Notes: generated by a model not told the origin, from the letters alone. A stretch of 33,902 nucleotides of DNA from an uncultured Eubacteriales bacterium (GCA_934385225.1 CAKRPQ010000012.1:1-33902), one strand, 5' to 3'; positions 14,813-22,938 are shown, counted from the first letter of the stretch. Numbers and translations: made by a program.

Positions 14813-15865
14813 ATGATAAAAATCGAACATTTGGTAAAAAACTACGGCAACTTCTGTGCCGTGGACGATATCAGCTTTGAGGTCGAAGAGGGCGAGATCG
14901 TCGGTTTTCTCGGCCCGAACGGGGCGGGAAAAAGTACGACGATGAATATGCTCACGGGTTACCTCTCGTCAAGCGCGGGAACGATAAGCGTCGCGGGGAT
15001 AGATATTCTCGAAAAACCGCTCGAAGCGAAAAAGAAGATAGGCTATCTTCCCGAACAGCCGCCGCTTTACCTTGATATGACGGTTGACGAGTATCTAAAC
15101 TTTGCGTATGAGCTTAAAGACTGCAAATACGACAGAAAAAAGCACCTTGACGAGATTTGCGAGGTCGTTAAAATCTCCGATATGCGTTCGCGCCTTATCC
15201 GCAACCTCTCAAAGGGATATAAGCAGAGAGTAGGTATTGCACAGGCACTTGTCGGAAATCCGCCCGTCATTATTTTCGACGAGCCGACGATAGGTCTTGA
15301 CCCGAAGCAGATAATCGAAATAAGAAACCTTATCCGTAACCTCGGACGCAACCATACCGTTATACTCAGTACGCATATCCTGCAAGAGGTTCAGGCGGTC
15401 TGCGACAGAATTATCATTATCAACAAGGGAAAGATCGTCGCCGACGAGAAAACAGAGAATATAAGCCGCGCATTTGAGGGCAGCCGCCGCTTCAACGTGA
15501 AGATCTGCGGTCCGCAAAGGGAAGTTCTTGCCATGCTCCGCGAAAAACCGGGAATCGTGTATGCGGAGGTGCTTGCCGAGAGAGACGGCGACGCTTATAC
15601 ATATATGATAGAGAGTGCCGTCGGAGTGGATATAAGAAAGAACCTGTTCTATTCTCTCGCGGAGAAAAACTGGCCTCTTATCGGAATGGAGGCTCTCGGA
15701 ATGAGCCTTGAAGATATTTTCATTTCCATTGTCGATAAGAGCGACGAGAAGAAGACGGCACGCAAAACGGCGGGCGGCGTAAAGCACGGAAAAGGCGAGC
15801 TTGAAAACAAGATCGCTTCCGAAATAATGCGTAATACCGCCGCAGAGCAGTCGAAGGATAAATAA
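14813..15865 (+). CDS. ABC transporter ATPase, GldA-like
   Basis: 350 residues; AAAGG precedes the ATG. Walker A GPNGAGKST at 34-42, ABC signature LSKGYKQRV at 132-140, Walker B VIIFDEPT at 152-159 and the switch H188 in STHIL are all present, so it should hydrolyse ATP. QRVGIAQALVG and the GLDPKQI D-loop are typical of the drug/gliding (GldA, NatA/CcmA-like) branch. A C-terminal domain of ~130 residues follows, with a charged Lys/Glu-rich tail. It is followed at 17 bases by its membrane partner and then by GldG- and DUF4340-type genes, the arrangement of a Gld-type exporter. Confidence 0.93.
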   Translation: MIKIEHLVKNYGNFCAVDDISFEVEEGEIVGFLGPNGAGKSTTMNMLTGYLSSSAGTISVAGIDILEKPLEAKKKIGYLPEQPPLYLDMTVDEYLNFAYELKDCKYDRKKHLDEICEVVKISDMRSRLIRNLSKGYKQRVGIAQALVGNPPVIIFDEPTIGLDPKQIIEIRNLIRNLGRNHTVILSTHILQEVQAVCDRIIIINKGKIVADEKTENISRAFEGSRRFNVKICGPQREVLAMLREKPGIVYAEVLAERDGDAYTYMIESAVGVDIRKNLFYSLAEKNWPLIGMEALGMSLEDIFISIVDKSDEKKTARKTAGGVKHGKGELENKIASEIMRNTAAEQSKDK

Positions 15866-15882
15866 TCGAAAGGAAAACCGAA

Positions 15883-16629
15883 ATGTCAGCTATATATAAA
15901 AAGGAACTGCGTTCCTACTTCATAAATGCGATAGGATATGTCTATGTCGGCATTTTCCTTGCGCTAACGGCACTTATTTTCTGCTATACTACGCTTATAA
16001 GCAAGTCCTACGACACGTCGAGATACTTTACCATGATGGTGTTTTCGTTTGTCGTGCTGCTCCCGCTTCTTACGATGAAGCTTTTCTCCGAGGAGAAGAA
16101 GCTCCGTACCGAGCAGATGCTTCTCACCGCGCCCGTTTCGATAACGGGAATGGTATTCGGCAAATATCTTGCCGCGTTTACCGTTTTCGCGTCGTCCGTC
16201 GCACTCTCCTGCATTAACTTTATTCCGCTTCTCGCCGTTGCGGCGCAGGAAAGAAAAGAGGCTGTGTCGGGAGCAATATATATCGGTCCTTCGGGCGCGC
16301 AGATAATAGGCTCTCTCATCGGAATACTGCTTATCGGTGCTGTGTTTATCGCCGTCGGTATGTTCGTTTCGACGCTCACCGAGAACCAGCTCGCGTCCGC
16401 CGTTATCACCATCGCGGTGCTACTCGCAATGATCATTCTCGGTTATGTAAATAACTTCATTCCGAACTACGCGGTGCGTTTTGTCATCGACTGGATAAGC
16501 GTTCTCAGCAGATTTTCGCCGTTCGGATACGGAAGATTCGATTTTGCTTCTCTGCTCTACTATCTGTCACTTGCGTCTGTGTTTGTTTTCCTCACGATCC
16601 GCGTTTACGAAAAACGCCGATGGGGTTAA
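15883..16629 (+). CDS. ABC-2 type permease, GldF-like
   Basis: 248 residues with about six membrane segments, starting MSAIYKKELRSYFINAIGYV, a typical opening of this family. The cytosolic EEKKLRTEQMLLTAPVS segment after helix 2 (the conserved coupling region EK...GTLELLLTAP-like) marks the GldF/NosY-type permeases. It should form the channel driven by the ATPase encoded just upstream. Next gene starts 25 bases downstream. Such permeases in Clostridia occur without gliding, so the name refers to family only. Confidence 0.88.
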   Translation: MSAIYKKELRSYFINAIGYVYVGIFLALTALIFCYTTLISKSYDTSRYFTMMVFSFVVLLPLLTMKLFSEEKKLRTEQMLLTAPVSITGMVFGKYLAAFTVFASSVALSCINFIPLLAVAAQERKEAVSGAIYIGPSGAQIIGSLIGILLIGAVFIAVGMFVSTLTENQLASAVITIAVLLAMIILGYVNNFIPNYAVRFVIDWISVLSRFSPFGYGRFDFASLLYYLSLASVFVFLTIRVYEKRRWG

Positions 16630-16654
16630 TCGAACAGAATAGGAGGAAAAACAA

Positions 16655-18196
16655 ATGAATAATTTTGCAAAGGGCAGAAAATTACGCTACGGCGCTGTTT
16701 CCGTGGCATTTACGGCACTCTTTATCGCCGTTCTTATAGTTGTAAACGTCGTTTTTTCGGCACTTTCGACGAAATACCTCTGGTACATAGATATGACGAG
16801 CGAAACGCTTTACACGCTCTCGGACGATTGCGTCAAGCTCCTTTCGGACGTTGACGCGGACGTGAAAATTCTCTTCTGCTCCGACCCCGACACGCTTGAA
16901 GATAAAGACACGACGCGCCTTGTCTATAATACCGCGCTTCAACTTGAAGAAAAGCTCCCGAATATCCACGTCGAGACGGTTGACGTTATAAAGAACCGCT
17001 CCGCGGTCAATAAGTACCTGACGACGGCGACAACGGAGATAAAAACCACCGACGTCATTATCGAAAGCGGCACGGAGTTCAGAAAACTGTCGCTCAATTC
17101 GTTCTATACATTCGCAAATTCCACGACGACAGAGCCTTGGGCGTATAACGCCGAGTCGCGCTTTGCCGCAACGATACTTGCCGTCACGAGAGCGGAAACG
17201 CCCGTGTGCGCGCTTCTCTCAAATCACGGAGAGGCTTATGCCGATAACGAGCTTATGAGCCTTATCTACGACGCGGGCTACGAGCCTGTCGTTCTTGACC
17301 TCTCAAAGGACGAAATTCCCGAAGATTGCAGACTTATGATCTGCTACAACCCGACAAACGATTTTATGACATCCTATGACGGAATTTCCGAAGTAAGCGA
17401 GATCGAAAAGTTAGATAAATTCCTTGACGGCATAAATTCCTTTATGATTTTCGTCTCTCCGAACACACCGCGTCTGCCCAACCTTGAAGAATACCTCTAT
17501 GAGTGGGGCGTTGTGTTTGACAGATACACCGACGAGGTGAATAACACATATAACTGCGTTGTAAAGGACACGTCGCAGTCGCTCACATTTGACGGCTACA
17601 CACTCGTTTCAGACTATGTGACGGACGACAATTCCCTCGGCAAGCAGGTCAATAACGACCTCACGAATGCGGGAACGGCGCCGAAGATTATTTTCTCCGA
17701 CGCAATGCCGATAAAGCATTCCGCCGCTTACGATTCTACGGGCTATTATTCGTCGAACGGCTATTCGAGACAGATAAACGACATTTTCGTCACGAGCGGA
17801 AAGGCTGTTGTCGAGGCAAACGGCGTTACTGTCGAAAAGGCGGACGATTACAATAAGATACCGCTTCTCACGATAACGACCGAGGGCAGACAGCTTTCGG
17901 GAAGCACAACGACCGATTACTCCTACGTTATGGCGTGCGGTTCGATTGATTTTGCCTCCGAGCAGATTCTTCAATCGAATGTTTACGGAAACCGCGAGTC
18001 GCTTTATTCGATGCTCCGTATTATGCAGAAAGAAATAATTTATGTAAATCTCGCAAAGAAACCGTTCGCCAGAACGGAGATAGAGAGTCTCACAACATCG
18101 GACGCGACCTCCTACACGCTTGCTCTGGCGATAATTCCCGCCGCAGCCGTGTTCGTATGCGGTGTGATAGTTAATGTAAGGAGACGCTATTCATGA
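16655..18196 (+). CDS. GldG-like membrane-anchored protein of an ABC exporter
   Basis: 513 residues; AGGAGG at 16641-16646 precedes the ATG. One N-terminal membrane segment (~11-38), a large extracellular part (~39-480) and a C-terminal membrane segment (~485-506) followed by RRRYS. The region after helix 1 (DMTSETLYTLSDDCVKLL) is the characteristic start of the GldG/ABC-auxiliary domain, resembling the IFT52-like fold. The middle segment RAETPVCALLSNHGEAYADN fits the same family. It probably works with the permease and the next protein as an extracytoplasmic adaptor. Its stop overlaps the next start by four bases (ATGA). Confidence 0.83.
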   Translation: MNNFAKGRKLRYGAVSVAFTALFIAVLIVVNVVFSALSTKYLWYIDMTSETLYTLSDDCVKLLSDVDADVKILFCSDPDTLEDKDTTRLVYNTALQLEEKLPNIHVETVDVIKNRSAVNKYLTTATTEIKTTDVIIESGTEFRKLSLNSFYTFANSTTTEPWAYNAESRFAATILAVTRAETPVCALLSNHGEAYADNELMSLIYDAGYEPVVLDLSKDEIPEDCRLMICYNPTNDFMTSYDGISEVSEIEKLDKFLDGINSFMIFVSPNTPRLPNLEEYLYEWGVVFDRYTDEVNNTYNCVVKDTSQSLTFDGYTLVSDYVTDDNSLGKQVNNDLTNAGTAPKIIFSDAMPIKHSAAYDSTGYYSSNGYSRQINDIFVTSGKAVVEANGVTVEKADDYNKIPLLTITTEGRQLSGSTTTDYSYVMACGSIDFASEQILQSNVYGNRESLYSMLRIMQKEIIYVNLAKKPFARTEIESLTTSDATSYTLALAIIPAAAVFVCGVIVNVRRRYS

Positions 18197-19722
18197 TTAA
18201 AAAGCAAACTGTTCTGATAGCGGTTTTTGCGGTGCTGTTTGTCCTGCTTCTCGTCGCGTATTTAGCGGTCATCAGACCTCTGACGAATACGACAGAGGAG
18301 ACGGAAACGGAGCCGCCCGTCGAGACCGCACCGGGTGAAGCCGTCGGTATGGCGGATAAAATTCTCGTTTACCCATATGTCGAAAGCAAACAGATACAGT
18401 CGATAACGGTGCGCAATAAGTACGGCAGCTACCGCGTTTACAGAGATGCGGACGACACACCGCAGATCGAGGGATACGAGGGTGTTGCTTTTGAGGAAGA
18501 AAAAATGTCCTCGCTTATGACGAGCATAGGCTACCCGCTCGCGATAACGAAGGTCGGGGAAACCGACGACCTCTCCGAGTACGGACTCGCCGAGAGAACG
18601 GACGAGAACGGAAAGACGGTAAAACCCGCTACATTTGAAATGACGACAAAAAGCGGCGAAAAGTATAACGGCACGATAGGCGATAAGATAGTCACGGGCA
18701 ACGGATATTATTTCGTCTATGACGGCAGACCGAATACGGTATATGTGCTTGACGTTACGGTTGCGGACACGATACTTTCGCCCGTCGAAGCGCTTGTCTC
18801 GCCTATGATAGTCACGCCGATGTCGCAGAACGATTACTTCCTTGTTCACGATTTCACGCTTATGCAGGGCGATGAAGTGAAGGTCAGTTTCGATTACATC
18901 GAGGAAAAGGACAGAAAAGATACGGAATTTGTCACGCAGACGTATAAGATGCTCTATCCGCAGGATCTTATTCCGTCCGCAGAGGCGATTTCGGGCGCAA
19001 TGCGCTCGCTTTATACCGCTAAAAGCGACGGCTATATGGAGGTCGTCTGCCTCGGTGTCGACGATGCCGCGCTTAAAAGATATAATATCGGCGGGGAAAA
19101 CGGCGGATATTCGCTCTACTACCTGTATAACGATATTGAAAACTTCGTTGTTATAAGCCCGAAAAATAACGACGGAAGCTACTATGTTGCGTCGAGTCTT
19201 TTCCGGCAGATAGTTAAAATGGACGGCAGAGCGCTTGACTTCCTCACATGGGATCTTTTCGACTGGGTAGAGGCGCCTTTCTTCCAGATGAAGATAGATT
19301 TCGTTAAGGATATAAGCGTTGAGGCGGGTGATTATTCCGTCACATATGACCTTAAAGGCACGGGCGAGAATCTGACCGTTACCGAACGCGGAACGGGACA
19401 TAAACCCGACGTGACGAATTTCAGACAGTTCTATAAGACGCTTCTTTACGCTTCGTATGAGGGACAGTGCAATCTCACCGCAGACGAGCTTGCGACATAC
19501 CACGCAATGGACGACAGCGAGGCGCAGGTGATACTCACGATCCATACGTCGGGCGGCAGGGAACTGCGTTACAGATTTTTCAGATATTCGGAGCGCCGTT
19601 CCTATGTTGAGCTTAACGGCACGGGCGAATTTTACACTCTCCGCACGATGGCTGATAAAATTCTTGCCGACGCAAAGCGCGTTCAGTCCGGTGAGAAGAT
19701 AACAAGTACGGATAAATATTAA
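18193..19722 (+). CDS. DUF4340-type membrane-anchored protein
   Basis: 509 residues. One N-terminal membrane helix (residues ~5-27) is followed by a short Glu/Thr/Pro linker (TTEETETEPPVETAP) and a large outer domain with repeated beta-rich segments. Segments such as YGLAERTDENGK-like (SEYGLAERTDENGKTV) and KIVTGNGYYFVYDGRPN resemble the DUF4340 repeats that follow GldG genes. It is translationally coupled to the GldG-like gene by the ATGA overlap, with a terminator after its stop. It probably is the fourth, extracytoplasmic subunit of the exporter. Function and cargo are unknown. Confidence 0.8.
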   Translation: MIKKQTVLIAVFAVLFVLLLVAYLAVIRPLTNTTEETETEPPVETAPGEAVGMADKILVYPYVESKQIQSITVRNKYGSYRVYRDADDTPQIEGYEGVAFEEEKMSSLMTSIGYPLAITKVGETDDLSEYGLAERTDENGKTVKPATFEMTTKSGEKYNGTIGDKIVTGNGYYFVYDGRPNTVYVLDVTVADTILSPVEALVSPMIVTPMSQNDYFLVHDFTLMQGDEVKVSFDYIEEKDRKDTEFVTQTYKMLYPQDLIPSAEAISGAMRSLYTAKSDGYMEVVCLGVDDAALKRYNIGGENGGYSLYYLYNDIENFVVISPKNNDGSYYVASSLFRQIVKMDGRALDFLTWDLFDWVEAPFFQMKIDFVKDISVEAGDYSVTYDLKGTGENLTVTERGTGHKPDVTNFRQFYKTLLYASYEGQCNLTADELATYHAMDDSEAQVILTIHTSGGRELRYRFFRYSERRSYVELNGTGEFYTLRTMADKILADAKRVQSGEKITSTDKY

Positions 19723-19741
19723 CAAATTTTAAATTTTTCAT

Positions 19742-19773
19742 AAAAGCCGCAGATTTTTTCGTCTGCGGCTTTT
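19742..19773 (+). terminator. Terminator of the Gld-type operon
   Basis: AAAAGCCGCAGA (19742-19753) pairs with TCTGCGGCTTTT (19762-19773) over an eight-base loop: a twelve-pair stem ending in a T-run. Confidence 0.92.
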
Positions 19774-19774
19774 C

Positions 19775-19809
19775 ATGTACCAAAAGTGGTACATCGAGTG
19801 TGATATAAT
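19775..19809 (+). promoter_or_regulatory. Operator-like palindrome and extended -10 promoter
   Basis: ATGTACCA-AAAG-TGGTACAT (19775-19794) is a perfect 8+8 inverted repeat covering the place of a -35 box. TGA-TATAAT follows (TATAAT 19804-19809), with no -35 consensus at the right distance. This is the layout of a repressor- or activator-controlled promoter. AAAGGAGTG (19818-19826) then starts the small-ORF locus. Confidence 0.6.
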
Positions 19810-19834
19810 AAGAGTACAAAGGAGTGAAAACGAT

Positions 19835-19894
19835 ATGAAAGAGAAAAAAATTCCCGAAAATTCGCCTTTTACTTATCCGCGCAGGAGGAAATAA
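19835..19894 (+). CDS. Possible 19-residue peptide gene
   Basis: ATG 19835 to TAA 19892-19894 encodes MKEKKIPENSPFTYPRRRK. The strong ribosome site AAAGGAG is nine bases upstream, and an operator-like promoter precedes it. No homologue is recognised. The peptide is basic with a PRRRK end. The second ribosome site (AGGAGG, 19883-19888) for the next ORF lies inside its last codons, so it may be a leader peptide whose translation affects the next gene. It could also be chance. Confidence 0.4.
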   Translation: MKEKKIPENSPFTYPRRRK

Positions 19895-19897
19895 GCG

Positions 19898-20090
19898 ATG
19901 AAAGCTGTTAAAAAGAACCGAGAAAAGGAACGCGCATTTAACAGGTCATTTGATGACAGACGTCGGTTTATAGATAGAGCAATGGAGCGTAAACAGAGCA
20001 GAGGCTAGCTTGACAATCTGCCAAAATATACGGAGTGGGAAACCGAAAATAATAAAAAATGAAGATGCCGCAAAAGAGAAGGACGAATAA
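19898..20090 (+). pseudogene. Broken small charged-protein gene
   Basis: AGGAGG (19883-19888) leads to ATG 19898. The frame gives 36 residues rich in Arg/Lys (MKAVKKNREKERAFNRSFDD at the start) and stops at TAG 20006-20008. Beyond it the same frame continues with protein-like codons, LDNLPKYTEWETENNKK, to TGA 20060-20062. The run of six A at 20054-20059 suggests one extra A: removing one base joins this to KNEDAAKEKDE and a TAA at 20088-20090. An intact ancestor would have ~63 residues, very basic at the front and acidic at the end. I do not recognise the family. Either the gene is decaying, or the first 36 residues are now the product. No pyrrolysine system is seen. Confidence 0.45.
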
Positions 20091-20131
20091 GCGGAAAAGG
20101 AGAGCCCCGCAGAAGAACAGCTCGCCAGCTG

Positions 20132-20164
20132 AAAACGACGGCACTGTCAAAGTACCGTCGTTTT
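20132..20164. terminator. Bidirectional terminator at the ruvX end
   Basis: AAAACGACGG (20132-20141) pairs with CCGTCGTTTT (20155-20164), with further partial pairing inside. U-tracts occur on both strands. The ruvX stop codon (20147-20149) lies in the loop. Confidence 0.8.
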
Positions 20165-20608
20165 CAGTCTGTCAAGGCAATTTTGAAGAATTATTTCGGC
20201 GGAGAGAGAGTCTATCACGTTTTTCCGCTTTTTTCCGCGCGTGTTTGTCTCGTTCAGAAATCTCGCCGCCGCCATTGTCGTCATACGCTCGTCTATCGTG
20301 CAGACGGGCAGCCCCGTTTTTTCGGCAACCTCCGCCGCAAAATCACGGCAGCGTCTTGCTCTGTCGCCCTCGCTTCCGTTCATATTGACGGGAACACCCA
20401 CCGCTATTGCCGCCGCCTTGTATTCTGCCGCAATTTCTGCAATTTTATCAGCCGTTTTGTGGAGTCCGCCAACCTTAATAAACCCTATTCCCGACGCAAG
20501 AAGCCGTGCCTCGTCAGATACGGCAACGCCCGTTCTTACCTCGCCGAAGTCTACGCCGATAATTCTGCCGACCGTCGCTTTTACCGCTTCGATATTTTCT
20601 GCCGCCAT
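20147..20608 (-). CDS. ruvX: YqgF/RuvX family nuclease (putative pre-16S rRNA nuclease)
   Basis: 153 residues. The RNase H-like fold shows IIGVDFGEVRTGVAVSD with the first Asp, AIAVGVPVNMNGSEGDRA, and TIDERMTTMAA with the second acidic pair, ending in a helical region with DSLSAEIILQ (third Asp). The family trims the 5' end of 16S rRNA in E. coli (YqgF) and was once proposed as a Holliday-junction resolvase. The ATG overlaps the cca stop (TAATG), with GGAGG at 20616-20620. A short ~9-residue N-terminal extension comes before the usual start. Confidence 0.9.
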   Translation of the reverse strand: MAAENIEAVKATVGRIIGVDFGEVRTGVAVSDEARLLASGIGFIKVGGLHKTADKIAEIAAEYKAAAIAVGVPVNMNGSEGDRARRCRDFAAEVAEKTGLPVCTIDERMTTMAAARFLNETNTRGKKRKNVIDSLSAEIILQNCLDRLKTTVL

Positions 20609-21810
20609 TATTTATCCTCCGTTTTCCGCAGTTCTTCTCCCGCAAGCGTGAGAAGAGTGTTCCTGTCATTTAATTTCGGGTCGTCAAGCACTCTGTCAAA
20701 GAGAGACGCAAGAATGACACCTATTTCTTTTCCGCGTGCGCCGAGCGACGCAAGATCTCCGCCGTTTAGCGCGAGCTCCGATACTGTGCGCGGAAAATCC
20801 TCCTTGCTTACCCTCAAAACAAGCTCCGCAAATCCGTCGCCGGCCTTTCCGAGCGCTCCCGCAAGGCAAAGTGCGTCGTCCGAAAGTTCTCCGAAGTCGC
20901 ATATGAATTTTCGCACGTCCTTTTCATCGCCGCACATTTCACGCGTGCGAACCGAAAGCAGGCGCAGCACCGCCGAACGCGTCGCATTGCTGACTTTGAG
21001 TGACGACAGCACGTCCGCAGCGCAGTCGAGCGATGACAGAAAGGCCGCGAGCCGTACTTCGAGATGCTTTGGGAGCGACGCGGCGAGCGTCGGGGAAATT
21101 TCGCAGTCGGAAAGCGTGATATACTTTACAACCTCACATTCCGAGAGCAGGGAAAGCGCTTTTTCGGCAAAATTGCCGACGAGAATACGCGAAAGCTCGG
21201 AAAATATCCGCTCGCGTGAAATTTTTTCAAGACCGCCGCGCTCTTTTTTTATCGCCTCAAATGTTTTTTCTTCAATATCAAAGCCGTGTTCGGAGACAAA
21301 TCTAAATGCGCGCAAAATGCGGAGTGCGTCCTCGCGGAAACGCTTTTCCGGATCTCCGACGCACCGCAGAAGCCCGTTTTCAAGATCCTCCCGCCCGCCG
21401 AAAAGGTCAATTATCCTGCCTCCGTTCGTTCCGACGACGGACATTGCCATTGCGTTTACGGTAAAATCGCGTCTTGAAAGGTCTTCCGCGAGGCTTCGCG
21501 TAAAGGAAACGCTGTCGGGGTGGCGCGCGTCGGTGTAGCTTCCGTCAATGCGGAAGGTCGTTATTTCTATCGGCAGCCTGTCCGCAATGACAGTTACCGT
21601 GCCGTGCTTTAATCCCGTTTTTATGACGTGAAAGCCGTGCGACTCAAAAATACGCACCGTTTCGCCCGGGAGCGCAGACGTTGTCATATCCCAGTCGTGA
21701 GGTTCTTTCCCCATCATAATGTTGCGCAGCGAACCGCCGACGATATACGCGTCAAATCCCGCCGCCGCGAGAATTTCCGATACTGTTTTCACCTGCTTAG
21801 GGTACTCCAT
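20608..21810 (-). CDS. cca: CCA tRNA nucleotidyltransferase family protein, HD domain reduced
   Basis: 400 residues from the ATG at 21810 (GAGGTG on the minus strand at about 21820-21825); the open frame extends further but lacks a ribosome site. Class II nucleotidyltransferases add CCA to tRNA 3' ends. Seen: IVGGSLRNIMMGKEPHDWDM with the catalytic DxD pair (DWD), RRDFTVNAMA, and DLFGGREDLENGLLRCVGDP followed by RFREDALRILRAFRF. The usual GGxVRD has become GGSLRN. In the C-terminal half, where relatives carry an HD domain (RLAALLHDIGK-like), the sequence reads RLAAFLSSLD, so the metal-binding HD is lost. Poly(A) polymerase or a partial CCA adder is possible. It is transcribed with ruvX. Confidence 0.85.
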   Translation of the reverse strand: MEYPKQVKTVSEILAAAGFDAYIVGGSLRNIMMGKEPHDWDMTTSALPGETVRIFESHGFHVIKTGLKHGTVTVIADRLPIEITTFRIDGSYTDARHPDSVSFTRSLAEDLSRRDFTVNAMAMSVVGTNGGRIIDLFGGREDLENGLLRCVGDPEKRFREDALRILRAFRFVSEHGFDIEEKTFEAIKKERGGLEKISRERIFSELSRILVGNFAEKALSLLSECEVVKYITLSDCEISPTLAASLPKHLEVRLAAFLSSLDCAADVLSSLKVSNATRSAVLRLLSVRTREMCGDEKDVRKFICDFGELSDDALCLAGALGKAGDGFAELVLRVSKEDFPRTVSELALNGGDLASLGARGKEIGVILASLFDRVLDDPKLNDRNTLLTLAGEELRKTEDK

Positions 21811-21840
21811 ACATCTGCTCACCTCTTCTCTTTTCGGTAT

Positions 21841-21869
21841 ATTATAATATATTCCGTCAGAAAAATCAA
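21841..21869 (-). promoter_or_regulatory. cca-ruvX promoter
   Basis: On the minus strand TTGATT (21864-21869), 17-base spacer, TATAAT (21841-21846), 30 bases before the ATG at 21810. Confidence 0.8.
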
Positions 21870-21920
21870 GTAATATATTTCCCGCGGCACGCATATTTTC
21901 ATAAAAAAGAGGTGATCTGA

Positions 21921-22898
21921 ATGAAAATCGGAATATACGGATACGGAAATCTCGGCAGAGGAGCGGAGATAGCGATAAGAGACTCGGATGACGCGGAGCT
22001 TGTCGGCATTTTCACGAGACGCGACCCGCGCTCCGTTGTGACGGAGACGGGTGCGCGGATTTACAGGGCGGAGGAAGCGGGAAATTTTGCGGATAAGATC
22101 GACGTAATGCTTGTCTGCGGAGGGAGTGCGGGCGATCTTCCGACGCTTACGCCGATGCTGGCGTCGGTTTTTAATGTTGTTGACAGTTTTGACACGCACG
22201 CGGATATTTCGGGGCATCTTGCAAGAACAGATGAGGCGGCAAGAAAAAGCGGAAACCTCGCGCTCGTTTCGGCGGGGTGGGACCCGGGGCTTTTCTCTGT
22301 CGCGAGGCTTGCTTTTTCGTCGTTTCTTCCGCACGGCAAAACCTATACGTTCTGGGGAAAAGGCGTGAGCCAGGGACATTCCGACGCTGTTCGGCAGATA
22401 GACGGCGTAAAAGACGCGCGCGAATACACCGTTCCGATCGAACAGACGGTTCTGCGCGTCGAGAGCGGAGATACGCGCGAATTTGACGCGCGCGAGATGC
22501 ACCGCCGCGAGGTCTATGTTGTGGCGGAGGACGGAGCGGATATTCTTCGCATCGACCGCGAAATAAAAGAAATGCCGAACTATTTTATGCCGTACGAAAC
22601 GTCGGTTTCATTCATATCCGAGGAAAAAATGAAGGCGGAACATTCGGCTCTTCCGCACGGCGGCAGAGTTATCGGAACCGGGAAAACTGGAAAAAATTCG
22701 GATCATATGCAGACGGCAGAATACAGACTTGATCTGTCGTCAAACCCCGAATTTACGGCGTCTGTGCTTGTCGCCTGTGCGCGTGCGGTCTTTCGTATGA
22801 AAAAACGCGGCGAGACAGGCGCGATAACGATGCTTGATATTTGTCCCGCCGATCTTTCGCCGCTTTCGCGGAACGAAATGATAAAAAAATTTATGTAA
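21921..22898 (+). CDS. ddh: meso-Diaminopimelate D-dehydrogenase
   Basis: 325 residues; AGAGGTG at 21908-21914 precedes the ATG. The enzyme makes meso-diaminopimelate from tetrahydrodipicolinate with NADPH and ammonia in one step, feeding peptidoglycan and lysine. The nucleotide-binding motif GYGNLGRG is at 7-14, and the family signature SAGWDPGLFS is followed by FWGKGVSQGHSDAVRQIDGV and DAREYTVP. Length matches the family (~325). It stands alone, divergent from cca. The promoter is not obvious in the 110-base divergent gap. Confidence 0.95.
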   Translation: MKIGIYGYGNLGRGAEIAIRDSDDAELVGIFTRRDPRSVVTETGARIYRAEEAGNFADKIDVMLVCGGSAGDLPTLTPMLASVFNVVDSFDTHADISGHLARTDEAARKSGNLALVSAGWDPGLFSVARLAFSSFLPHGKTYTFWGKGVSQGHSDAVRQIDGVKDAREYTVPIEQTVLRVESGDTREFDAREMHRREVYVVAEDGADILRIDREIKEMPNYFMPYETSVSFISEEKMKAEHSALPHGGRVIGTGKTGKNSDHMQTAEYRLDLSSNPEFTASVLVACARAVFRMKKRGETGAITMLDICPADLSPLSRNEMIKKFM

Positions 22899-22938
22899 AC
22901 ACAGAGCCGACAGCGTATGATGTCGGCTCTGTGTTTAC
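22895..22938. terminator. Large symmetric hairpin holding both stop codons of ddh and udk
   Basis: A perfect 18-pair stem: 22895-22912 (starts GTAAACACAGAGCCGACA) with 22921-22938, loop of eight bases. The ddh TAA (22896-22898) and the udk TAA (read on minus at 22935-22937) occupy symmetric places in the stem. On the minus strand a run of seven T follows after four bases; on the plus strand only ATATTT follows. Confidence 0.8.

Noticed and set aside
18262..19725. A 487-codon open frame antisense to the DUF4340 gene
   Set aside because: The sense gene is coupled to its operon by ATGA and has a membrane helix and good start; the antisense frame lacks domains and a ribosome site.
20006..20008. 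Pyrrolysine readthrough of the TAG codon
   Set aside because: No pyl genes or related methyltransferases are seen, and a nearby homopolymer frameshift makes gene decay simpler.
20059..20388. A 109-codon plus-strand frame starting with many Arg/Lys
   Set aside because: It runs through a terminator and then antisense through ruvX; only its first part overlaps the decaying small gene, in a different frame.
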